A DNA stretch of 64,000 bases from Pelodera strongyloides (Eukaryota; Nematoda; Chromadorea; Rhabditida; Rhabditidae): NCBI GenBank assembly GCA_036852015.1, contig JAANDG010000554.1, positions 1-64,000 of the forward strand, read 5' to 3'. A model generated the notes under the pieces. The model was not told the origin of the DNA, did no database searches, and saw only the letters and a program-made list of their open reading frames with translations. Positions 23,311 through 34,650 of the stretch are shown piece by piece. Position numbers and translations under genes: made by a program. The number at the start of each line of letters is the position of its first letter. Position 1 is the first letter of the stretch.

Positions 23311-23646
23311 GAGAGATCGCACAGCTGTTGAGATCCTCTAAAATATCTGAAGGAATTGATACACGGGAACACATTTGAGACACTTGTTATTAGAAGTGAA
23401 GCTTTATGAGAACAGAAAAAAAAGAGCTTAGGAGAAAAATTTATGCTTCGGCAGTAAAGCACGCTTTGGCGTTACTTCGACGATGTCTCCTAACTGGCGT
23501 ACTTCATCAAAATTTAAATCCTTTTTTTTAATCAGTTCTCTTTTTGTCCCTTATTGTTGTCAGCAAATTCACATGTGTGTAAACTACACCACGCAGTAGC
23601 AGGTTGCGGGTTCTATTCTTTTTGAAAACTCTCTCTTTCCCTAACT

Positions 23647-24129
23647 TTAAAGGCATAGGTTCACCTCGAATTGCACCTTTTTTTATAATTTATGTTGATA
23701 GTATGACCTATGACGGTCAAAATGCGAAAATTGCAGTAAATTTCCTTTGCTCCCCGTAGTAGGAGAGCTTGCTCAAAAAAAGCTAAACTACCTCGAATCT
23801 ATAAAACAATTGGAGTACCGCAGCCATGGTATGTGGGAAATAGCGCAGCCGGGCTGGAGACGCTAGAAAATACAGGCCCTTTTATCATCCTCTGTTTATC
23901 ACAACAATATCTGCACCTCCAGTCCTCCTGCGCTATTTCCCACATACCATGGCTGCGGTACCCCAGTTGATTTATAGATTCGAGGTAGTTTACCTTTTTT
24001 TGAGCAAGCTCTCCTACTACGGGGAGCAAAGGAAATTTACTGCAATTTTCGCATTTTGACCGTCATTGGTCATACTATCAACATAAATTATAAAAAAAGG
24101 TGCAATTCGAGGTGAACCTATCCCTTTAA
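23647..24129. repeat. Foldback MITE (TTAAAGGCATAGG ends), about 480 bp
   Basis: TTAAAGGCATAGGTTCACC is mirrored by GGTGAACCTATCCCTTTAA. The arms extend almost to the centre (tacctcgaatctata and its inverse, tgcgctatttcccacata and its inverse). The whole element would fold into one long hairpin. Confidence 0.8.
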
Positions 24130-24426
24130 GTCAAGGATATTCCCGCTTCATAGAGGAATGACCATAAAATATGGATCGAAAAAAGTATACGAAATGCAAA
24201 CAGGTACTATAATTGCTATACACAAAAATCACAAAGGCAATATAATTGTTGCACCCTGTTCTAAAAAAATATAAAAACAATTTAGTAGGATATCCGGCAG
24301 GAAAAGAATAGTCACACGAGAGTTTTCAAAAATAATAAAATCTTCAGCCTGCTACTGCATGGCGTAGTTTACATACTTTAGCTGATAGCAACAAAGAACA
24401 AAAAGAGAATTGATAAAAAAATGGAT

Positions 24427-24598
24427 TTAAAGGAAATACCGGTCGGTTTTTGAAACTCATCGAGTACACCAGCATTCGTGTGCGGCCTATGCAAATGAAC
24501 ATAAATTAGAATAAAAAATCTAGCTAAATTCGAGCAAATTACGTAAGAATTCAGTTCTCCACGATGCGTTTTAGAAAACGGATGGTATATCGCTTTAA
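24427..24598. repeat. MITE, CCGGCCGG family
   Basis: Left end TTAAAGGAAATACCGGTCGG; right end ACGGATGGTATATCGCTTTAA. The core aaattcgagcaaatta is kept. Confidence 0.7.
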
Positions 24599-24738
24599 AT
24601 TTTGATGAAATACGCATTTCCAGCATTCATATGTACTCCCTCCCACTGGGCGGCAAATGCCACATCTGGTGACCCGTAATATACACACAGAGGGAACTAC
24701 AACAGATCGCCGCTCTCTAGTGGCCTGATGCGCTTTGT

Positions 24739-24915
24739 TTAAAGCGGCATGACACGTGGTATTGAAACGTCTGTCGGACTACTTCATTTCGGACATAATG
24801 TGCAACTCTGTGCCTCTTTGGGCATTTGTAGCACAAAATGATACTAAATTTGCATATGGCGATTGAATACTGTTCTACAGCACACATCTCAAAACCGCGT
24901 GCCATACCACATTAC
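24739..24915. repeat. MITE, CACGTGGT family
   Basis: Left end TTAAAGCGGCATGACACGTG; right end AACCGCGTGCCATACCACAT with a decayed border. Confidence 0.6.
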
Positions 24916-25464
24916 AGTTTTTTTCGGGAGTTGTCCAATGGCGTCGAATCAGTGTCAAAGAGTGTCCGAGGGGCAGACATTTTATTCAGTAAGCCCTATG
25001 GAACATCACCGAATGTCTAGCATTACTAGCTCTTCTATGAATATGATCCTCACAACAGTACAAAATGATTCACTAGTTACTAAGTTTGTCATCATTTCCC
25101 ATTACTATCCGACCAGGCACCCTCCCATTTCAACCCCGGATATTTTAATTTGAGCGTCGCATAATTAAGAATTAGTCCTCAGGTTGTCATCGAGACGAGA
25201 CAGTGGTTTTCAGAATTAGCTTTTTTTTGCAAACATTTTAATTATTATAGAAACAAAACCCTCTCCTTCTCTCGGAATCTCGGAACAAAATACTAATTAG
25301 CTTTATTTGTTCGGTGTTGGACAATTGAGCTCTGAGCTCTGATTTCAGCAATATTTGTCCTGTTTTATGGAGGTTTATTTCATTTTTGAACCCGCGGATC
25401 GGCCTCTCATATGAGTATTCCACTAATACATTTAACAGGAAACTCACAATCAGAACACTGATGA

Positions 25465-25710
25465 AGCTGCGCGCCATCGCCGCGCGTTAGGCGGTGTCAA
25501 TATCGGTCCCTTTAGGGTGCGTGCGCCACAGGCGAGCGAAAACTTGTTAAATTCCAGGTGGCGCACCTGCTGGGCACCTTTTAGGGGAGGCGCGGCAGGC
25601 ATGCTTTGGTTGCGCAAAGGGTGTGCCATCAGGAATAGCGTGCCCCTGAGGCCCGCGCCGCGCACTCTTGAGGGGGTGCGGCGCCAATTCTTTTGTGCGC
25701 AGCGATGGCG
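25465..25710. mobile_element. GC-rich non-autonomous element (CATCGCCGCGC ends)
   Basis: Ends gcgccatcgccgcgcg and gcgcagcgatggcgcg are inverted. The inside is dense in gcgcc/ggcgc motifs. A related copy is at 26170-26355 and a partial one at 26705-26770. It contrasts sharply with AT-rich flanks. Confidence 0.55.
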
Positions 25711-26169
25711 CGAACCTTAATGTTGCAGGCACAACACGACTCTCGGACTGCCAGTGCATCTCTAATACACTGATATTTAACTTACACTATTTAAAAATGC
25801 TTTGGAGTATAATATTAAAGCGCCTAAAACACAATGTAACTAATTGTGTCGTAACACCAAAACTCGGAAAAACCCCAACAAAATAGGCCAATTGCGCACA
25901 TGATTGTACTGTTCTGTACTCTGTGTACATATTGTACTCGGCATGTGCTTTCAATCACATTTTAAATTATCTTTTTAATTTTAATCTCTCTTGAGAATAT
26001 AAACATTCTCTTTCGACCGCATATGTTGTTCCATATCCAAGCAATTAAATTAAACTCCATTCATTCCTCGTTTTAATTTAAATTTAAAAATATTATGTAG
26101 ACCACTTTGGATTTGAGTTTGCTTCAGAGCTAGGTCTTCTGATATTTTAATTACATTCATGAAACTTCG

Positions 26170-26355
26170 ATCCATCGCCGCGCATAAGAAAAAAGAGGGT
26201 CCGTAGCAAAGTGGGGTGCCATACCTAATCCACGATGCGCCACAGTTGCCCGCGGGAACACCGTACACTCTTCGCGCACTCGAGGCGAACCCCGCGCACC
26301 ATAGTGGGGTGTGTCGCTGCAGCGTCACCTTTATTTTGCGCGGCGATACCGCGGT
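26170..26355. mobile_element. GC-rich non-autonomous element, second copy
   Basis: Ends ccatcgccgcgcataag and ttgcgcggcgatac are inverted copies. No ORF of interest. Confidence 0.55.
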
Positions 26356-26769
26356 GTTTCGCGTTGGAATAGCGGTTTAATCTAAAATAATTGTGAATAA
26401 TTGTGAAATAAAACGCCGCGCAGCACGTAACATAGATCATTTATGATATGATTATTGAGCATTAAAGGATTATTGTACTTGAATTAGGCGCAACTGTATA
26501 CACACTGCAAAGCAAAACGCATTGAACATAAATGTGTTTTGATACTCAAATGTTTAACCTACGCATACAATATACTTATGTTATGGAAAGGACTTGGTTG
26601 AACACTCAAGAAATACACCTTTTTTTCACCTTTTCAACTTCAAGGAATGCGTATACTGCATTTAGTAATCGTGAAAGATGTACAATTTCAAGCCGTGGGT
26701 GGATGTGTGGCGCGCCTACTGTCTAACAAAAAAAGTTCGCGCACCCCTGGCGTTTTCGCCGCGCTTCCC

Positions 26770-27190
26770 AGGGTGGTCGACGGCCAACACTGAGAAACTC
26801 TCTAATTTCTTTGGTGTACGGTACTCAACACTCAGTGAAGCTAAAATCTTTCCATACAAGTCCCTCAATATTTTTCCTAAACTGGAACTAATAGCTCTAT
26901 ACCGGAATTTTGATTAACTTCTTTCATTATGAATAACTAATAAGAAAACCCGCATATGTTAACTTATGACCAATTGTGGGAAGTTCAGCATTAGTACTAG
27001 TATTTTGCAGCGTTTCTTTTGTATTTATGAAAGTATAAAGTACCAAGCGGTATAAGGGCAGGGGCGGGGCCCACGTACATGTATATGTGACATATAGTCT
27101 AATATGTGCAAGTATTTGCTTTCAATCCATGTTCATACTTTCAGCCAGAAAACAGCATTTGTACTGAAAAGTGAGTCAACTGATTCGACC
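26770..27190. other. No gene seen
   Basis: AT-rich, no conserved frame or repeat recognised. Confidence 0.5.
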
Positions 27191-27208
27191 ACACACTATA
27201 AGAACGCT

Positions 27209-27476
27209 AAATTATGTAATAAATAAGAATTTATACTAGAACTAGGATCTATGTATATTTCTCTCTCTCTCTCACTTATTAAATTCACTATTCGTGTACG
27301 GAAAACCCGTTAGTACTTGACCGATTCGGAAATAAATTATGTAAATTATGTAATAAATAAGAATTTATACTAGAACTAGGATCTATGTATATTTCTCTCT
27401 CTCTCTCTCTCTCGCTTATTAAATTCACTATTCGTGTACGGAAAACCCGTTAGTACTTGACCGATTCGGAAATACT
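27209..27476 (+). repeat. Tandem duplication, 134-bp unit, two copies
   Basis: The block starting ttatgtaataaataagaat repeats with a 134-bp shift. The copies differ mainly in the length of an internal (CT)n tract, which points to a recent duplication. Confidence 0.9.
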
Positions 27477-27493
27477 AACATTATTCTTTATTT

Positions 27494-27685
27494 TAAAGCA
27501 GTATTGTACCTAGTTTCTGAATTTTGCGTACGATATTAAATCCTATGTATCCTATGCAAATTTTTGGTGCCCGTCCGATGCTATCGGCACCAAACTTACG
27601 CAGGATTCATAGTATATGAGTATCGTATGCAAGTTTCGCCAATGTATCGTACGCAAATTACAAACTAGGTACGATACTGCTTTTA
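27494..27685. repeat. Hairpin-type MITE (AAGCAGTAT ends)
   Basis: TAAAGCAGTATTGTACCTAG and ctaggtacgatactgctttta are inverted. The inner aaatcctatgtatcctatgc is shared with the hairpin MITEs at 5343 and 21381, so it is a distant relative. Confidence 0.65.
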
Positions 27686-27699
27686 TTTGTGTTGGTCAC

Positions 27700-28685
27700 G
27701 GTAAATCACCATATTGCTGGTCATTTCGGCATACGAATAGAACTTAAAATTGATAGCAATGCCGATGAATCTTTATTTATTTCTTTTTGACCGTTATTTA
27801 CTTTCTTGCTCTTTTTTAATTCTATTTTTGAAGGCACATATGTTGTCAAGTGGTCGGCCGGGGGGAACATACCTTGTCCTAGATCTGTAAATGTTTAAAA
27901 TAAGACATCATTAGTATAGTCGAAGTACAATAAATTCATTTTGAAGTACAGTAGCTGTTCCTTGCATTGCGGAGAATGCTCAGGGACCAATGAGTCCAAA
28001 ATGTGTATATTAGTATATATACCACGCATCATACATAAACGACGGTGGGCCAAACACTCCTTGTAATTGACTGCTAATTAACTAAGTAAACATCTCTAAA
28101 CCGAATATTCTATAATGTTTGTTTACAGTTTACGTGGGTGCTTTTTGGCAAGAAATCATGAACATATTTTGGTCTCCTTATGTGTAACCGACTAATAGAT
28201 CAACAAATAGGATAGTTTCCATACTCATGAATAGATAGTGTTTACCCAACCACATATTGCAAATAAAAATTTACTAAACTTGATCAGTATTTATGGTTTA
28301 TGTTCTTACAGCCTTACAAAACTTGACAGACACACATGAAAACTGCCGGAGCCACTGAGACCGTAGAAAACCCGTGGATAAATGATCACCAAATGGGTTC
28401 CAACCTTTCGAAGACCGGTCACCGACCACTTAACAATCACCCGAATTGTTTTCTTCCAATACTTTGATCTTCGTTCTTTGTATTCGATATTCTTAGTGTT
28501 ATGACGAAACTCTTATAGTCTCTTAGTTGATAAAATTTATCACAAAAGATAAAGAAAGGAACTAGTCATCACTACTGAGAATGGCGAATCATTTATCTTT
28601 TTATTTTTAGTAAAAAAATATTTCTATTGAAGTAACTCTTCTTCTATTTATTCTTTACTAATAATTTACCCAATATTTTCCATCT
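27700..28685. other. No gene seen
   Basis: AT-rich with short frames only. A weak dispersed repeat (gatcaccaaatgggttccaa) is at about 28386. Confidence 0.5.
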
Positions 28686-28689
28686 TTCT

Positions 28690-29134
28690 TTAAAGGGAGA
28701 GGCCCATGAGAATAAAGTTTTCCTCAATTTATTTATAAGGAATGTCCTCAATTTCACAAATATTACTGTGAAAACCGCATAGATTGAAGCCTAGAACTCA
28801 CATAGTTATTCCCCGATAAACAGTTCAGCCAGGTACCGTAGTCAGAATCAATGTTCGCGCTTCTGTGGCATTCTTGTATTTGAAACGCTTCTTTATAATA
28901 GTAGACTGATCTTTATTCGTTTGACCATTATTATATAGAAAAAGAATACAAATGAACGGATATAAACCGTTTGACGTAGCGGACTACGGTACCTAGCCGA
29001 ACTGTTTGCCGGGGAATAACGCTGCGAGTTCTAGGCTTCGCACAATGCGTTTTCACAGTAATACTTCTGAAATTCCGGACATTCTGTACAAGAAAATTGA
29101 GGAAAACTTTTTTCTCGTGGTCCTCTCCCTTTAA
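28690..29134. repeat. Foldback MITE (TTAAAGGGAGAGG ends), about 445 bp
   Basis: TTAAAGGGAGAGGCCCATGA mirrors tcgtggtcctctccctttaa. The inner arms (gaagcctagaactc and its inverse; gttcagccaggtaccgta and its inverse) pair along much of the length. Confidence 0.75.
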
Positions 29135-29478
29135 ATTTCTAAAGATTTAGTACCTTCGTAACTACTAACTTTTTTACTTAGTACCTTCGTAACTACGTAC
29201 TTTTTTTAAGAGTTTGGTTACAGTCACCATCTGCTTTCTAGCTTCAGCGCCAGAGCACGTCGCATTACGCACGTTAGCTTTCCGTGCACTTTCGCCAGAT
29301 AATTTACTTCTTCCAAGGATTAGTCAAAGATTGTATTTTAAATTACTTTGTACTACGGGCCGCCTTTGAGTTCTACCAGATCATTTGGGGCACGTGACCA
29401 TACTACAAGCATGGGATCGGGCGGAACGTTTTGCAGAAAAGGAGGCTCCGTTCCTAATACGGTCATCCAAATTTTTTC

Positions 29479-29647
29479 TAAAGCGAAACACTGCCCGTTT
29501 TTCGAAGCACATCGCGTACACCAGTATTCTTATGCAGATTACGCAAATGAATAAATTAGAAGAAGAAACCGAACAAATTCGGTTTTTATACGTAAGAATT
29601 TCATTTGCCGACGATGCGTTTCACAAACCCGCCGATATTTCGCTTTA
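29479..29647. repeat. MITE, CCGGCCGG family, diverged, TA-flanked
   Basis: Left end TAAAGCGAAACACTGCCCG; right end CGCCGATATTTCGCTTTA. The left border is CTA, not TTA, so only TA is common to both sides. Confidence 0.65.
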
Positions 29648-30017
29648 AATAAAATTCATTCTGATCGATGATCATTCTCCTCCCACGCTTCTCCAGCAAA
29701 TGAGCAAAAAGAGTTCAGCCAAACTACGAGTACGAATTGTATTCTGAAAATCTGATGAGCATGTTTACAGATGTACTAGTGCCGCATTGTAAAGAAGCAC
29801 ATTGAATACAGTGATCATAGCCCTTAGGAAACTTGGCCGGTGCGCGACCTACACCATGCGCAAAATGGGTGGGCGGCCACATCCGGGCTCACCCGTATTT
29901 TTGTAGGTCGCGCACCGCCAAAGTTTCGTGCTGATAGATTCGAAAAGCAGACCTCTCTTATATGTGGAAATATAGACATGGGATCCTCCGATTACTTTTC
30001 TGTCTGTGAGAAATACA

Positions 30018-30198
30018 TTAAAGCGAAATACCGGCCGGTTTTTGAAACGCATCTGCTTTCTTATGCATCATATGCAAAGGAGCATAAATTAGAATAAAAA
30101 ATAGACCCCAATTCCCAATTCGACCCCACGTAGCATAACTACATAAGAATGCAGATATTTGAGATGCGTTTCAAAAACCGGCTGGTGTTTAGCTTTAA
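30018..30198. repeat. MITE, CCGGCCGG family
   Basis: Left end TTAAAGCGAAATACCGGCC; right end AACCGGCTGGTGTTTAGCTTTAA. TTAA on both sides. Confidence 0.75.
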
Positions 30199-30199
30199 T

Positions 30200-30935
30200 C
30201 ATGCGTTCTGCTTCCTCAAATAATTTTATTCAGGGTTGACTGGATGTCATACGATTTCCACAATTATTAGTCATGATTATTAATTTTGTCAGCATTTCAT
30301 GTCACTAGACGAAAATGAATCTCTATGAGTATTGTGTGTTTTGTGGCTCTGTCGTTGACTACAAATGATTTGCAAAAAATTTCATTTTAGCATTCTTTTT
30401 AGCATTCTTGGATCGGATTCCAACACTAACCTAATTGTAAGTGTATCGATTACCAGAGAATTTCATTTTAAATACTAACGTCCTTATTTTCTACGCGTCG
30501 CGTCAGCGTACCTTAGCGTACGCGATCACATAAATGTCAATATTCTTCATTTTTCTTCATCATTTCTTTATTTATTTATCACTTCCGGGTGTTATTCACC
30601 GTTTTCTAGACATTTTATGGCCCTATACTATGTAATTAATGAATAAATAATAAATTGTATGTGATCGAAAGTGCTGACTAATTGCGAGCTTATGAAAAGG
30701 AGATTCCGAGAAATGTCTGTGTTTTATAAATAAATAAAGAAAAGAGAACGGAGAGAGTTCTTGGAAGCCCCGGTGCGTCATAGGCATAAAGATTTTCAGA
30801 GAAGAAATACTAAATTACTTTTTGCAGTATATAATCCAGATTTTTTATGTTCGGCTGCAAGTTGTTCACAAAAGAATTCTACAGTATGAGTATGAGATTT
30901 ACAGGGAAAAATTAGTAGTATGTGATGCGTCAGTA
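30200..30935. other. No gene seen
   Basis: AT-rich; no conserved frame, RNA or repeat recognised. Confidence 0.5.
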
Positions 30936-30944
30936 GCTGCACTC

Positions 30945-31570
30945 ACGAAACTGACGTGTCAGCGCCACTGTGTGCTGCTATTTGGCGACGTGGTGGCGTG
31001 CAAAATGCACGCCATGCATGTGCCATTGTGCAAGCCGATCGTGCACATCTTGCACGCTAAGCTTCTCGTTGTATAGTGGACGAGAAATCGTTGTAAGTAT
31101 GGCCTAAACCGATGAAACGTCTCTTTTTATATACTTGGAAGTTGGATTCGTTACTTTTGCGGTGAATTTCTCACGGATATTCAGCAATCCAATTATAAAA
31201 CTTGTGTTCCATTCGTAATAAAACTACAAGGATGAATGCAAAGCTTGCACTCCAATGTTGTAAACAATTAGTTCAATTTCCTCATTGACTATAGAACAAT
31301 CTTTCGGTAAGCTAATTATTTTCGCAATACCCCTCCCAAGCAGCTTGGCGTGCAAGCCGCGTGACAACGGCGTGCAGCGTGCATTTGGCAACGTTTTGGC
31401 GTGCAAAAATGCGCGCGGTATGGGAATGGCGTGCAACTTGCGTGCACGCCAAAAGCCCGAGACGAAATGGCGTGGGTGCAGCGTGCAACCTGAAACGCCA
31501 TACCACAACGCGTGACACTTTTTCCATACCCGCTTGCATGCCGTACTGTTGCCGTTTGCACGTCAATTTT
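30945..31570. mobile_element. GCGTGCA motif-array region, probable non-autonomous DNA element
   Basis: The motif gcgtgca or its inverse tgcacgc occurs more than a dozen times, in clusters at 30965-31065 and 31340-31560, separated by AT-rich DNA. Clustered short motifs near both ends are typical of transposase-binding subterminal repeats. Exact termini were not found. Confidence 0.45.
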
Positions 31571-32338
31571 CTGTTGTTCACGACTAATTCACGTGAAACA
31601 GCGCGCACACGCACAAAAAAAAACATATAATTTCCGTGCGGCTTAGTCAAGTTAGCTTGTTATGTGTGCGTTGGGTGTGCGAGAGGTGCGCAATTTCAGC
31701 TGGAATATATATATGGCGCGCAAGCCGCGCAACATTTTTCGTCGCCACGCCCTTTTCCCTTATTGTTAGGTGTGCCCCTCAGCTGCGCATTAATTTTTGG
31801 CCCAAATAAAATCATTTTTTTCACAATTGGATTTGTCACCCAATACATATATTCTACTTTCCTGGAAAGATTGTTATGTCAATCACAAGGAAATATGCAT
31901 CGGCCAATGAGAAAATGTCTTTGCTTGTAGAAAAGAACGAAATCGTTTACATTATTTCAATGCTTCACTGATTAGGCAGGCCGCTTTGAATGTAATTGAG
32001 CAATTGTTCTCCGTGTATGTGTGTTTTTTATTAATTATGTCAATGTTGTACAATATAATATCCATAATATATCGTTTAATTAATCATGAAAGCTACAGTG
32101 TTTGTTTTCGTCTTGGATTTATTAATTATGTTGTGGTGTTTCCTATTTAGGCGTGGTTCTACCGTAGACGCGTCTTATAAAATTAAATCTTTCATTGTCG
32201 ATCGATAATGGAATGTTCATAGGTGACTCTAGGCCCGCAGGCATGCATTTAAGCAAATATGCCCTGGGGCGTGCCCTTCAATTGTAGAAGGCCGGGATGA
32301 GGCCACAAACGGGGAAAATGTCGGTCCGAACCTGGGGC

Positions 32339-32716
32339 CACTGAACAAAGTTGCCTCGCAAACGCTGTGAAAATTGCCCCGACAATGCCTAGCTGCCTTC
32401 ACGTGTTTTGCCGCGGAGCATTGTCGAGGCGAAAGCTCGGCAAATCGCTGCCTAGCTTTTGCCGAGGCGGCGTTTTCGAGGCAATATGAAATAAATTTTG
32501 CAATAATTTATTAAATTAGTAATTAGTATGCGTTTAATGCATTCTATTACATATATACATGTACATCACATACCATCTATGAATAAAGCCTTGTCATTTG
32601 GACCTCACCTCGGCATTTGCGAGGCGCTACCTCGGCATTGTCGAGGCGCTTTTTCCTCGGCATTGTCGAGGCAAATCGTGAAAACCTCGGCGTTTGCGAG
32701 GCAACTTTTTTCAGTG
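32339..32716. mobile_element. CACTG-ended element with CGAGGC subterminal repeats, nested
   Basis: CACTGAACAAAGTTGCCTCG at the left mirrors cgaggcaacttttttcagtg at the right. GC directly precedes and follows the element, a possible 2-bp target duplication. The words tgcctcg / cgaggc recur about ten times inside. CACTG ends with subterminal arrays suggest the CACTA/CMC group. No transposase is present. Confidence 0.6.
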
Positions 32717-32837
32717 GCGTGCCCTTTACATGGCACTTTGCCGTAGCCTTGCATTTTGTAAAGCGCGCGAAAGTTGGGATTTAAATTTTTGTGAAGCAGC
32801 AGCCGTAATATTTCGCAACCAGCAGAGACGACCATAC

Positions 32838-32922
32838 GCGGTATGGCCGAGTGGTCTAAGGCGCTAGTTTGGAGTACGTGTTTAGCTATGACGTCGCAAG
32901 TTCGATTCCTGTCCGGTTCATT
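32838..32922 (+). pseudogene. tRNA-like sequence (Ser/Leu type), SINE head or tRNA pseudogene
   Basis: The A-box TGGCCGAGTGGTCTAAGGC and B-box AGTTCGATTCC have the spacing of a long-variable-arm tRNA. Loop bases ttGGAgt suggest a former Ser(GGA). The acceptor and anticodon stems do not pair, so it is not a functional tRNA. The antisense open frame here encodes the familiar RNRTCD peptide that arises from tRNA antisense. Confidence 0.65.
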
Positions 32923-33347
32923 TGTCTTGCAAAGTTCTAGGTACTTATGTATGTTGTGTTTCCGTGTGTAAGTTCGTGGTTGGTTAGCTAAAACGGTGTA
33001 TTTTCTTTTTCTGCCCGTTTCAAAACGGCCCGTTTGTGGCCCTCTCACAAAAGCCTCAGGGCGTACCCAGGGCACCCTCTAAGGCCGGTAACGTTCCACA
33101 GAAAAGGGCACGCCTTCGGGCCTAGAGTCACCTGAGTTTTTTTGATTATTTTTTCGTCTGTTCCGGTTTTTCATTGCAATACTTTATTTTTTTTTAAAAT
33201 AATACTTGATTCGTTTCATTTAGTTACTTTATGTCGTAGACCGAAATTGCGCCAGAAATACGAAAAATGTCACACAAGAAGGAGATTGAACCGTTCAATA
33301 CAAATGCGATTTTTGGCAAGCAGTGCTTTATTATGTTTTTCTTTACA

Positions 33348-33623
33348 TTAAATAATTATCGTACATCTTTTGGCACTTATTAGTGTATTGTTGAAAATGG
33401 CGATTGACATAATAAAACAAACTTTTTCTTCTCTTCTTCTTGGCCGTTTGCAGTGTTCATTCCTGCAAAGCTCTCTCGTATCGATTTTCCTGACAATACG
33501 ATGTGCTTTCTCATCTACATTGTAGTTTTGTTGAAGTTCTTGTTGTAGTTGGAGAGTCAGTTTCTCTGTTTCAGGTGCAAGCGTTTTATTTCTTGATTTC
33601 ATGTGACTTTTCAGACCAAACAC
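33348..33623 (-). CDS. Possible small unrecognised gene
   Basis: A 91-codon frame begins MFGLKSHMKSRNKTLAPETE and is Lys/Arg/Gln rich with an amphipathic middle (LTLQLQQELQQ). A minus-strand AATAAA sits just downstream at 33327-33332, and GC-richer promoter-like DNA lies at 33630-33740. I do not recognise the product. It might be a small single-exon gene, a terminal exon, or chance. It lies head to head with the SPOP-like gene. Confidence 0.3.
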   Translation of the reverse strand: MFGLKSHMKSRNKTLAPETEKLTLQLQQELQQNYNVDEKAHRIVRKIDTRELCRNEHCKRPRRREEKVCFIMSIAIFNNTLISAKRCTIII

Positions 33624-34447
33624 CAGCGGGGAAAAGGAGCTAGTCGGAGGTCGGTGCAGTGTGTGCGTGCGGTGTGACCATTGATCCCGTTGACCCGCAT
33701 GGTCTCAGTGTGCTTACCTCCCTCCTCCTCGCCCTCTCCCTAGCTAGACTGGATTGAGAATTAGGATGAGAATTGGCCTTTGTTCCCATATTTGACACCC
33801 AGTGCGACTTTTAGTCAGTCTTTCGTCTGACTCTCTGATAAGTGATAAGCAAGCTAAATTGCAGTACAACATTGAGCAATAAATTGCATTTGCATTATGT
33901 TGCAGCTTTTGAATGTACTTGAACATTGATCAGCTGCATATTGTGTGGCCTGGGTACCCGCAAACTCCTTGTTTTGCGTGTACAACTTTACTCTTAACCA
34001 TTAGTGATTTGTTTTTCAATAGTGTCCCGCCGCTGCGTTGTTTTGTCAACATGTCTGTCTATGTGGAGCGTTCGTGTGTGCTCTGTTCTGTGTGCCTTAA
34101 TCGATCTTCGTGCTCTATTTACGCTTCTTCATAAACATGAACATGAGATATTGTTGTCTTTTATTTTGGGTTTACTCGTGAGGTTGGTCACTATGGTCAC
34201 ATTTGCTTATTTTTTTTGCAAGTCATTCTGACAACAGACACCACTTATGTCAACTTATGTGCGTTTTTCGGCAATCCTGTATCGCTATTTCTCCGGAGGT
34301 TTTTAATCGCAAATCGCGATAGTGATACTTAGTGTGATTAGATTAATTCACCCTATTATGGTGTTCCTTGACTTGGCTTAATTTAGCAGTTCATTGTTTT
34401 TTGTTTTCGATATTATGTAATTCATAAACTCTCCTTCCCTCCTTCGT

Positions 34448-34621
34448 ACCCACGTGCTTTTGAGACCATTGAGACGTATGCTAGGCGACGGCATTTCTCT
34501 GTATTGTATGCAAATTTTTGCGGCAGTTTAGTTAGAATGGACCTCATCTGCTTATAATACACGGGAATACCGTTCCAGGTTCCAGCATACGGTTCAAAAT
34601 CATGTGTCATAGTGTTTTAAG
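34448..34621. repeat. Diverged MITE just upstream of the SPOP-like coding start
   Basis: The right end (tcaaaatcatgtgtcatagtgttttaa) is an inverted, decayed version of the left end (cgtgcttttgagacca). It ends about 20 bases before the acceptor AG at 34639-34640. Confidence 0.4.
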
Positions 34622-34650
34622 CTAAAGGATAAATTTTCAGATATAAATTG

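Larger units (their letters stand above)
32221..33133. mobile_element. Inverted-repeat element (AGGTGACTCTAGGCCCG ends) with nested insertions
   Basis: The left end aggtgactctaggcccgcag is inverted at the right end (cttcgggcctagagtcacct). Inner segments (cgtgccctt, cgtttgtggcc) are also mirrored. It is interrupted by a CACTG-ended element at 32339-32716 and contains the tRNA-like sequence at 32838-32922. No clear target duplication was seen. Confidence 0.65.

Noticed and set aside
25238..25477. A minus-strand frame with a signal-peptide-like start
   Set aside because: Its start lies in the end of a GC-rich mobile element and the body has no recognisable content; chance is more likely.
30965..31570. 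CRISPR-like array
   Set aside because: The repeated word is only about 7 bases, in both directions and at irregular spacing, within a eukaryotic genome.
31224..31650. Several overlapping frames rich in Cys, His and Arg
   Set aside because: They arise from the GCGTGCA motif array read in different phases.
32838..32922. A functional tRNA-Ser
   Set aside because: A- and B-boxes are good but acceptor and anticodon stems do not pair.
32605..33075. A 156-codon minus-strand frame
   Set aside because: It contains the RNRTCD...HSAIP peptide that arises from reading tRNA-like DNA backwards, and it crosses element borders.
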